Assembly (NCBI GenBank): GCA_900768675.1
Contig: CAAGDT010000158.1
Location: 1 to 12,915, forward strand
Direction: 5' to 3'
Source of the DNA: Oscillospiraceae bacterium
GTDB taxonomy: Bacteria > Bacillota > Clostridia > Oscillospirales > Ruminococcaceae
Length of the DNA: 12,915 nt
In this document: positions 1-6,293 of the stretch, in pieces
How the letters are laid out: each line of letters starts with the position of its first letter
How positions within the stretch are numbered: the first letter of the stretch is position 1
Notes under the pieces: generated by a model
What the model was told of the DNA's origin: nothing
What the model saw: only the letters and a program-made list of their open reading frames with translations
Databases searched by the model: none
Program-made: the position numbers and the translations under genes

Positions 1-38
1 ATCGCTCCGCTTCCGCCTGTGATGATTGCAGTTTTCAT
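1..38 (-). CDS. SDR-family oxidoreductase, N-terminal fragment (cut by window edge)
   Basis: Only the first 12 codons are inside the window, reading MKTAIITGGSGA followed by two bases of an Ile or Met codon. This matches the first beta strand and the start of the TGxxx(A/G)xG dinucleotide-binding turn of short-chain dehydrogenases/reductases such as FabG-type 3-oxoacyl-ACP reductases. The ATG (38-36) follows the TAA of the ClpE-like gene after a single base (TAATATG). There is no good Shine-Dalgarno sequence, only a weak GGTAAAG, so translation is probably coupled to the upstream gene. The substrate and exact subfamily cannot be told from this fragment, and another Rossmann-fold enzyme is possible. 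Confidence 0.6.
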   Translation of the reverse strand, partial: MKTAIITGGSGA

Positions 39-39
39 A

Positions 40-2388
40 TTACTTTACCGTAATTCCGTTCTTGTCTGTTGAAAGTGTGATTTCCGTGGGCGGAGTATTC
101 TCGCTTTCAATGATAAGGTTTGCGATTTTGTCCTCTACTTCCTCGCGGATAACCTTCCTTATATCACGGCCGCCGTACTTTCCGCCGTGAGCCTTTTCAG
201 CAATATATTTGTATGCATTAGCCCTGATTTTAAGGGTAATTCCGTTTTCAGCGAGGGCTTCGGCTGTTTCGGAAAGCATAAGCTTTGCAATATCTGCATA
301 GTTCTCCACGGTAAGGGGAGAGAAAACAACAACCTCGTCAACTCTGCCTAAAAATTCGGGTCTTAGGAAGTCTCTCAGCGCCTTCATAGCCTTTTCCTTG
401 GACATATCGCTTACTGTCTTGCCGAAGCCCATTCCCGTTGTACCATCGGAGGAGCCTGCGTTTGAGGTCATACAGATAATTGTGTTCTCAAAGTTTACCG
501 CTCTGCCGTGGGAGTCGTTCACCTTGCCCTCGTCGAGAATTTGCAGAAGTATATTCATAACGTCCGGGTGCGCCTTTTCGATTTCATCAAAAAGGATAAC
601 TGAGTAGGGGCGGCGGCGTACCTTCTCGGTAAGCTGTCCTGCGTCGTCAAAGCCCACGTATCCGGGAGGTGAGCCGATGATTTTGGAAACGCTGTGCTTT
701 TCCATATATTCCGACATATCAAGGCGGATAAGCGGCTCAACTCCGCTGAAAAGCTCCTCGGCAAGCACCTTTACAAGCTGGGTTTTACCAACTCCCGTAG
801 GTCCTACGAAAATAAAGGAAGCGGGTCTGCGCTTTGTGGTAAGCTGAACTCTTGTCCTTTTTATTGCAGCAGCAACCTTTTCGCAGGCTTCGTCCTGCCC
901 GATAATCTTCTGCTTTAATATATTTTCAAGCTTAGCGATTTTTTTGAACTCGGTTTCCATTATCTTCTGTGCAGGAATTCCTGTCCACATTTCGATAACG
1001 GTAGAAAGGTCTGCTGCGGTAAGGTGAGCCTTTTCAACGAGGGGTTCAAGCCGCTTCAATTCCTCGTCGTTCTTAGCCTTTTCCGTCTTTATTTCAGCAA
1101 GCTTTTCGTAGTCGATAGCCTCCGTATTCTCCATAAGCTCAGTTTCCGCTCTTTCAAGCTCCTTTGCCTTCTTTGTGCATTTCTCGTAATCGGTAAGGTC
1201 CTCGTTCTTTATGCTTGCGCAGGCGGAAGCCTCGTCCAGCAGGTCGATTGCCTTGTCGGGGAGATAGCGGTCGGTTATATATCTTTCCGAAAGGGTTACG
1301 CAGGGACGCAGCAGGGAATCGTCAATTTTTATTTTGTGGTGCTCCTCGTAGTAGCCCTTAATTCCCCTTAAAAGCTCGGTGGTTTCGTCTACTGTAGGCT
1401 CAAGGACGGTTACAGGCTGGAAACGGCGTTCAAGAGCGCTGTCCTTTTCGATATACTTGCGGTATTCGTTAAAGGTTGTGGCGCCTATAACCTGCATTTC
1501 GCCCCTTGAAAGGGCGGGCTTGAACATATTTCCTGCATTCATAGTGCCTTCGCTGTCGCCTGTGCCAACAAGATTATGCACCTCGTCAATGAATACGATT
1601 ATATTTCCCGCAGTCTTGATTTCCTCTATAAGGGACTTTACACGGCTTTCAAACTGTCCGCGGAACTGTGTTCCTGCAACAAGGGCGGTAAGGTCAAGAA
1701 GATAAAGCTCCTTGTCCTGAAGCCTGAAGGGAACGTCTCCCGCAACGATTTTCTGAGCGATACCCTCGGCGATAGCTGTTTTACCAACGCCCGGCTCGCC
1801 GATAAGACAGGGATTGTTCTTGGTACGGCGGGAAAGAATCTGAATAACCCGCTCAATTTCCTTGTCTCTGCCGATAATGCGGTCGAGCTTACCCTCCTTA
1901 GCACGGTCGGTAAGATTGGTGCAGAAGGTATTGAGGAATTTTCTCTTCTTGTTCTTGTTATTCTTGTCCTTTTCCTTATCCTTTTTCTTGCTGTCGCTGT
2001 TTTCTTTTTCTTCCTCTTTGGGTGCAGTAGGCTGATTTCCGCTGTTTCGTATTCCTCCGAAGAACTGCTGCAGGAAAGCGGGCATAGTACCTGCGCCTCC
2101 GGTTTTAAAGCCGTCAACGCTGTCCTCCTCATCGTTGTCCTCGTCGGTAATATCCTCTTCGGCAATATCCTCCATACCGTCCTCTGAAGGCTCTCCGAAA
2201 AGCATATTAACGCTGTTTTCAAAGTCCTCGTCGGATATTCCCATCTGCTTCAGATAGTTGTCTATCTGTGGTATGCCAAGCTCCTTTGCACACACAAGAC
2301 AGTATCCGTTCTCGAATTTCTGATTGCCATTCATTCCCGACATAAATACAACAGCCGGTCGTTTATGGCATTTTGAACACATCATCAT
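40..2388 (-). CDS. clpE: ClpE-like ATP-dependent Clp protease ATP-binding subunit (AAA+ unfoldase)
   Basis: This 782-residue Clp/Hsp100 unfoldase would unfold substrates and feed them to ClpP in the cytosol. The N-terminus carries a four-cysteine zinc-finger pattern (C4/C7 and C30/C33) like ClpE, in place of the double Clp_N domain of ClpC. An acidic stretch (about 66-92) and a Lys/Glu-rich stretch (about 121-150) follow. AAA1 has Walker A GEPGVGKT (197-204), Walker B IIVFIDE (263-269) and an aromatic pore loop near F242. A short coiled-coil middle region spans about 395-455. AAA2 has Walker A GPTGVGKT (529-536), Walker B SVILFDE (596-602), pore loop GYVG (576-579) and an MGF tripeptide (653-655) where ClpP-docking loops usually sit. 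Three ATGs stand in tandem; an AAGGA 9 bases upstream favours the first. No CtsR or CIRCE operator is visible in the 30-base gap upstream. The Clp family is secure; the ClpE label rests on the zinc finger. Confidence 0.93.
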   Translation of the reverse strand: MMMCSKCHKRPAVVFMSGMNGNQKFENGYCLVCAKELGIPQIDNYLKQMGISDEDFENSVNMLFGEPSEDGMEDIAEEDITDEDNDEEDSVDGFKTGGAGTMPAFLQQFFGGIRNSGNQPTAPKEEEKENSDSKKKDKEKDKNNKNKKRKFLNTFCTNLTDRAKEGKLDRIIGRDKEIERVIQILSRRTKNNPCLIGEPGVGKTAIAEGIAQKIVAGDVPFRLQDKELYLLDLTALVAGTQFRGQFESRVKSLIEEIKTAGNIIVFIDEVHNLVGTGDSEGTMNAGNMFKPALSRGEMQVIGATTFNEYRKYIEKDSALERRFQPVTVLEPTVDETTELLRGIKGYYEEHHKIKIDDSLLRPCVTLSERYITDRYLPDKAIDLLDEASACASIKNEDLTDYEKCTKKAKELERAETELMENTEAIDYEKLAEIKTEKAKNDEELKRLEPLVEKAHLTAADLSTVIEMWTGIPAQKIMETEFKKIAKLENILKQKIIGQDEACEKVAAAIKRTRVQLTTKRRPASFIFVGPTGVGKTQLVKVLAEELFSGVEPLIRLDMSEYMEKHSVSKIIGSPPGYVGFDDAGQLTEKVRRRPYSVILFDEIEKAHPDVMNILLQILDEGKVNDSHGRAVNFENTIICMTSNAGSSDGTTGMGFGKTVSDMSKEKAMKALRDFLRPEFLGRVDEVVVFSPLTVENYADIAKLMLSETAEALAENGITLKIRANAYKYIAEKAHGGKYGGRDIRKVIREEVEDKIANLIIESENTPPTEITLSTDKNGITVK

Positions 2389-2418
2389 AAACTTTTTTCC
2401 TTTCTTATGTTTTTGTCT

Positions 2419-3465
2419 TTACATCAGGCTGCCGCTAAGAAGCTTAAGCGGGTCGAGATTATATATATGCCTGAAAATGATTGTTTTTTCTATTGTCTGT
2501 TCATTAAGGAATACAAGGTTGTCACTTGCGGAAATTATAAAGCGTATTACAAAGCTTATTATCATAAGAATTATAACAGCCTCCGCAAAGCCCAGAACTG
2601 CACCAAGAAGCTCGTTCACGGAAGAAATAACAGGAATCCTGTTGATAAGCTTTGCTGCCTGCGCAATAATATTAAGTATAAGCATAAGCAATGCGAAAAT
2701 CACAAGAAATACGATAATTTTTAAGGGAACAAGCACAATCGGGTCAATAACGTCGCTTAATATTCCGCTGCCGAAGCCGCTTGTGCCCGAGTAGATAACC
2801 GAAAGCACAAGGCTGTAAACTGAGTCGCCTCTGCCCTCGGATACCTTTTCTCCGAAATTGCCGAAGCCGATAGGCAGCACCTCTGAGATTTTTTCGCCTA
2901 CTGCCTCAAAAGCTTCAAAAAGACTTCCCGATTCAAGGTTTGCGGCAAGAGCATGGGCGAGGACGATATTTCCAAGACCGTATTTTTCGTATTCTTCCTT
3001 TGTAACGGTAATATTTCCGATTTTAACAGCTCCATAGTCGAAGCCTTCTCCTATTCCGAATACCGACAGGTCAGCCTCATTCGCTCCCGTTGCTGAAAGG
3101 TCAACCGTGGAAAGGTCGATAATAACGCTGTTCTTTTCATCAAAGGAAACCTCGGTTTCGGACAGATACTTTCCGCCGATAACCGCCTTATTCATATCAA
3201 TATCCGATAGACCCTTTATAATCTCAATATCAACCGCATTTTCAAGCTGTTCGTCGATATATTCCTTTAACGGCTTTTCGATAAAGCTTCCGTAAATTCC
3301 GTCGGAAACAGGTCCGCAGAATATAAAGGCAAGTAAGAATGAAATTATAGCCGAAACAGCGCTTATAAGCACCGCAACTGCGCCCTTCTTTGAGCCTTTG
3401 AAAACCATGGCGATTACAATTGCCACAAGAAGAACATCGTAAAACCAGAAAAATTCGCTGCCCAT
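2419..3465 (-). CDS. CvpA-like membrane protein with large extracytoplasmic insertion
   Basis: This 348-residue membrane protein resembles the CvpA family (colicin V production/peptidoglycan-associated, biochemical role unsettled). Four hydrophobic segments are visible at about 7-23, 28-50, 242-270 and 285-312. The short basic loops K24/K27 and K272/R276 suggest both loops between paired helices are cytosolic, which puts residues 51-241 outside. The SSVNELLGAVLGFAEAVIIL segment (281-300) matches the usual CvpA region before the last helix. Typical CvpA proteins are roughly 160-180 residues, so the middle insertion of about 190 residues accounts for the extra length; I do not recognise its fold. 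The start is supported by AAAGGA 6 bases upstream. It lies 19 bases after the DUF5711-like gene and 30 before the ClpE-like gene, so the three are probably co-transcribed. Confidence 0.8.
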   Translation of the reverse strand: MGSEFFWFYDVLLVAIVIAMVFKGSKKGAVAVLISAVSAIISFLLAFIFCGPVSDGIYGSFIEKPLKEYIDEQLENAVDIEIIKGLSDIDMNKAVIGGKYLSETEVSFDEKNSVIIDLSTVDLSATGANEADLSVFGIGEGFDYGAVKIGNITVTKEEYEKYGLGNIVLAHALAANLESGSLFEAFEAVGEKISEVLPIGFGNFGEKVSEGRGDSVYSLVLSVIYSGTSGFGSGILSDVIDPIVLVPLKIIVFLVIFALLMLILNIIAQAAKLINRIPVISSVNELLGAVLGFAEAVIILMIISFVIRFIISASDNLVFLNEQTIEKTIIFRHIYNLDPLKLLSGSLM

Positions 3466-3484
3466 TAATTAATCCTTTCTATAA

Positions 3485-4714
3485 TCAGAATACTGAATAA
3501 TTTACTGTATCATATCCCAGCAGGAAAACCTCTGAACCGATTTTTATAAAGTCGGTATAGTCCTCGTGGAGCACAAGTCTGTCCTGCTCAGAAGCAAGCC
3601 CCGAATCGTATTTTTTCAGGTTTGCTCCGTCAAGAGCATAAACGCTGTCACCGTAAATCCGTATTCTTACCGCCGCAGCTGAAACCGTCTGCACCGAAAG
3701 TGGCTGAGCCGAGGAATCCAGCGCTACAAGGTTGTTTTTATTGGTTGAGGTTTCGTTGTACTGGATTATGCATAAATCATCGGAGAAATCAAAGTCCTTA
3801 AGCGTACCGTTGTAACGGTATTCGCCCAGCAGAGAGCCATCGTCGCATTTCAGAGAAATAACCGTGTTGTCGCAGACCGAGAATACTCTTTCCTTATCTG
3901 CATACATTCCGCAGGGAAGGCTGTTTGTGCTGAAGGTATATTTCCAGACATAACCCTCGGTATCACGGATTGAGTATTTATAGTAGTTGGTAAGAATTTC
4001 GCCGTTTTCAACGCTTATTGTTGATACTATAATATGCTCGCTGCTGCCTGTAAAGCAGACCTGCATAATATTTTCGTCTGCAAATTTCTTTGTATATTTC
4101 CAGTTTCCGCCGTCGTCGTATATATAGAGTACGTTTGAATATCGTGGGGAATCGGTGACTACTGCATATAGCCCGTTATCTCCCACTGCGGCGTACATTA
4201 TCTTATCCGAAAGCTTTTCTTCGTAAATAAGGCTTGTTTTGCTGTAAACCGCAAAACTGTAAGCGGATTTATCAAAAAGCATAATACGCTTTTCGCTTGT
4301 AACCTGAACAGGGTGGCTGTAACCGTGCTTAAGGGCATAAATCTGTTCGCCCGTGGTTTCGTAGGTGTAAAGATATGTGTCGGTAAGCAGGGAAAAGCTG
4401 TCGCCGAACTGCTTGAAGGAGTACTCTGTACTTCCCGGCAGAGTTACGGGAAAGCCTACGGAATAGGAGGTTTTCGTTTCAATTTTTGAGGCAATACCTC
4501 TAAGCGGCTCAAAAATCTCGTCTGCGTTGAACCATACAAACAGAAACGCCGCTATTCCGACTGTTATTGCAGTAAGCTTTATTATACGCTTTCTGCGCTG
4601 ACGCTTTTTGCGGTAGCTTGTAAGGTTTACGTTCTTTTCCCGTTTTTTTACTTCTGTTTTATTCTGCTGCTGAGGCTGAACTTCCTGACTATGGGGTTGT
4701 TCGGGAACCTTCAT
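3485..4714 (-). CDS. DUF5711-like membrane-anchored protein, probable extracellular beta-propeller
   Basis: A 409-residue protein of unknown function that resembles the DUF5711 family found in Ruminococcus-type Clostridia (assigned from memory). The N-terminus is Gln/Lys-rich, then strongly basic (KKRQRRKRIIK, about 36-46), then one hydrophobic helix at about 47-62. This is a positive-inside signal anchor with the rest of the protein outside. The remaining ~340 residues are a chain of short beta strands with recurring aromatic and hydrophobic pairs (for example DTYLYTY, LYIYDD, SVYALDG), as in WD40/PQQ-like propellers, but no blade motif is clear enough to count blades. I chose the ATG at 4714 because a near-perfect AAAGGAGG lies 7 bases upstream. 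A longer reading to 4813 would run into the 3' end of truA and has no such site. It sits directly upstream of the CvpA-like gene, suggesting a shared envelope role. Confidence 0.8.
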   Translation of the reverse strand: MKVPEQPHSQEVQPQQQNKTEVKKREKNVNLTSYRKKRQRRKRIIKLTAITVGIAAFLFVWFNADEIFEPLRGIASKIETKTSYSVGFPVTLPGSTEYSFKQFGDSFSLLTDTYLYTYETTGEQIYALKHGYSHPVQVTSEKRIMLFDKSAYSFAVYSKTSLIYEEKLSDKIMYAAVGDNGLYAVVTDSPRYSNVLYIYDDGGNWKYTKKFADENIMQVCFTGSSEHIIVSTISVENGEILTNYYKYSIRDTEGYVWKYTFSTNSLPCGMYADKERVFSVCDNTVISLKCDDGSLLGEYRYNGTLKDFDFSDDLCIIQYNETSTNKNNLVALDSSAQPLSVQTVSAAAVRIRIYGDSVYALDGANLKKYDSGLASEQDRLVLHEDYTDFIKIGSEVFLLGYDTVNYSVF

Positions 4715-4721
4715 TGAAAAG

Positions 4722-4729
4722 CCTCCTTT
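4722..4729 (-). promoter_or_regulatory. Ribosome binding site that fixes the DUF5711-like start
   Basis: AAAGGAGG on the minus strand, 7 bases before the ATG at 4714-4712. It lies between the truA stop (4739-4737) and this ATG, and excludes the longer in-frame start at 4813 inside truA. Confidence 0.9.
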
Positions 4730-4736
4730 CTTAAAA

Positions 4737-5477
4737 TCAGTATATGACCTTGTTAAGATACAATCCGCAGGGCGGAACGGTTTTTCCTGCAAGCTCACGG
4801 TTGCCCGTTTCAATTGCAGCGGTTATATCGCTTTCTGTCCGCTTGCCCTCGTTTATATAAATAAGCGTTCCTACCATTATCCTCACCATATTGTGAAGAA
4901 ATCCGTTTCCGCTGACGTAAAACATAACGTCATCGCCATTTCGGATAACCTTGAAATCATATACGGTTCTTACCGTGGATTTAAGGTGCTCCTTGGCTTC
5001 AGCTTTACAGAATGCTCCAAAATCATGCTCTCCTATAAATAACTTAGCAGCCTTGTCAAGCCGATTTTCATCAAGGTGCAGGGGATAGGTTAGCGCCATG
5101 CCCTTTCTGAAAACGTCTTTTCTTTCCCTGTTGTTCACAAGGTAAAGGTATTCCTTGCCTTTTGCAGAAAATCTTGCGTGAAAATCCATTGGTACGTCCT
5201 CGCAGGACAAAACCGCTATATCATCGGGAAGAAGTCCGTTCATAGCTTTTATGAAGCCGCCGCAGGGAATACCGCTTTCAACTGAGGCTGTAAAGTAAAA
5301 TTCCCTTGCGTGAACTCCTGCGTCTGTACGGGAGCAGCCGTTAACAACCACTTCCTGCCCTAAAATACGGCTCATACTTTCTTCAACTACCTGCTGAACC
5401 GTAATTCCGTTGTCCTGCCTTTGCCAGCCGTGGTAAGCGCTGCCGTTGTATGCAATCCCTACCTTGAGATTTCGCAT
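4737..5477 (-). CDS. truA: tRNA pseudouridine(38-40) synthase TruA
   Basis: TruA isomerises uridines 38, 39 and 40 of the anticodon arm of many tRNAs to pseudouridine. The 246-residue protein has the usual family length. The catalytic aspartate is D52 in the CSRTDAGVHA motif (48-57). Other family signatures are GWQRQ near 17-21, DFHARFSAKGKEY (98-110), HDFGAFCK (151-158) and GNGFLHNMVR (190-199). The start is supported by AGGAG 6 bases upstream, and this site overlaps the ecfT stop codon (TAGGAG). Placement after ecfA-ecfT is the conserved Firmicute order, although the ribosomal-protein genes (rplQ before, rplM-rpsI after) that often flank this cluster are absent here. Confidence 0.97.
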   Translation of the reverse strand: MRNLKVGIAYNGSAYHGWQRQDNGITVQQVVEESMSRILGQEVVVNGCSRTDAGVHAREFYFTASVESGIPCGGFIKAMNGLLPDDIAVLSCEDVPMDFHARFSAKGKEYLYLVNNRERKDVFRKGMALTYPLHLDENRLDKAAKLFIGEHDFGAFCKAEAKEHLKSTVRTVYDFKVIRNGDDVMFYVSGNGFLHNMVRIMVGTLIYINEGKRTESDITAAIETGNRELAGKTVPPCGLYLNKVIY

Positions 5478-5483
5478 ATATAT

Positions 5484-5489
5484 CTCCTA
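5484..5489 (-). promoter_or_regulatory. truA ribosome binding site overlapping the ecfT stop codon
   Basis: The minus-strand hexamer TAGGAG contains both the ecfT TAG stop (5489-5487) and the AGGAG site for truA, 6 bases before its ATG. Ribosomes ending ecfT would sit on the truA initiation region, so the two genes are probably translationally coupled. Confidence 0.85.
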
Positions 5490-6293
5490 AAAAACAATGT
5501 TGTTGATTATAACAAAGCCGAAAACGCAGAGAACAAGACCTGTTGCCATGTAGTCTATTGTTCCCGATTTAAGCTTGCGAAGTCTTGTCCGTCCCTCTCC
5601 GCCACGGTAGCAGCGGCATTCCATAGCGGTTGCAAGCTCGTTTGCCCGCTTGAATGCGCTTACGAAAAGGGGAATAAGAATAGGCACCATAGCCTTTGCC
5701 CGCTTTAAAAGCCCGCCGCTGTCCAGATTTGCGCCTCTTGCTTTCTGCGCCATCATTATCTTATCCGTTTCCTCGATAAGAGTAGGTATAAATCTTAGTG
5801 CAATAGTCATCATCATAGCAAGCTCATGCACAGGAAACTTAACCTTTTTAAGCGGGGAAAGCAGGCTTTCAATAGCGTCTGTAAGCACGATAGGGGAGGT
5901 GGTGTAGGTGAGAAGTGACATTCCTATAATAAGAAATGTGATTCTCGTTATCATAAACAGGGAGGTTTCAATACCCTTCCAGTAAATGCTTATTATCCAG
6001 AAGCTTACAAGCGGCGCTTCATCACCTTTAACGAAAAGCATATTGAGTATCGCCGTAAACAGGATAATCGGGATAATCGGCTTTAAGCTTTTAAGCATCA
6101 TCTTAAAGCTTACACCCGAAACCGCATAAGCCATTATAATAAAAATTCCCGCAATTGCAAGTCCGTAGAAATTAGAAGCTACGAACAGCATTACAACATA
6201 AATTATGTCAAGGACAATTTTAAAGCGGCTGTCCATACGGTGAATAACCGAATTGCCGGGAAAAAACTGTCCGATAGTAATATCCTTAAGCAT
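5487..6293 (-). CDS. ecfT: Energy-coupling factor transporter transmembrane protein EcfT
   Basis: EcfT is the membrane scaffold of ECF-type importers. It links the EcfA1/EcfA2 ATPases to interchangeable substrate-binding S components for vitamins or metals. The 268-residue protein has hydrophobic segments near 26-42, 43-60, 70-89, 111-130 and 248-268. The cytosolic coupling region carries the two arginine motifs that insert into the ATPases: A185-R186-G187 in MAQKARGANL, and C226-R227-C228 in MECRCYRGGEGRTR, where an A-R-G-type triplet is commoner. The start has GGAG 7 bases upstream, inside the end of the ATPase gene, and the two coding regions overlap by 8 bases. No S-component gene is in the window, so this looks like the shared (group II) module serving several S proteins encoded elsewhere. 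Confidence 0.95.
   Translation of the reverse strand: MLKDITIGQFFPGNSVIHRMDSRFKIVLDIIYVVMLFVASNFYGLAIAGIFIIMAYAVSGVSFKMMLKSLKPIIPIILFTAILNMLFVKGDEAPLVSFWIISIYWKGIETSLFMITRITFLIIGMSLLTYTTSPIVLTDAIESLLSPLKKVKFPVHELAMMMTIALRFIPTLIEETDKIMMAQKARGANLDSGGLLKRAKAMVPILIPLFVSAFKRANELATAMECRCYRGGEGRTRLRKLKSGTIDYMATGLVLCVFGFVIINNIVF

Noticed and set aside
1576..2187. Plus-strand open frame of 203 codons opposite the ClpE-like gene
   Set aside because: It is an antisense shadow. Its hydrophobic C-terminal half simply mirrors the Lys/Glu-rich linker codons on the coding strand.
1638..2222. Minus-strand alternative frame of 194 codons within the ClpE-like gene
   Set aside because: It is an Arg/Ser-rich out-of-frame reading of the unfoldase gene with no start signal; the in-frame product has all the expected motifs.
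2458..2486. Possible promoter for the ClpE-like gene (TATAAT at 2463-2458 on the minus strand)
   Set aside because: The hexamer falls in cvpA coding sequence (Tyr-Asn codons), and the base run 17 upstream is AAACAA, not a -35 element. Chance is more likely.
4715..4813. Longer N-terminus for the DUF5711-like protein
   Set aside because: It would overlap the 3' end of truA by about 77 bases and lacks a ribosome binding site. The ATG at 4714 has AAAGGAGG at 7 bases.
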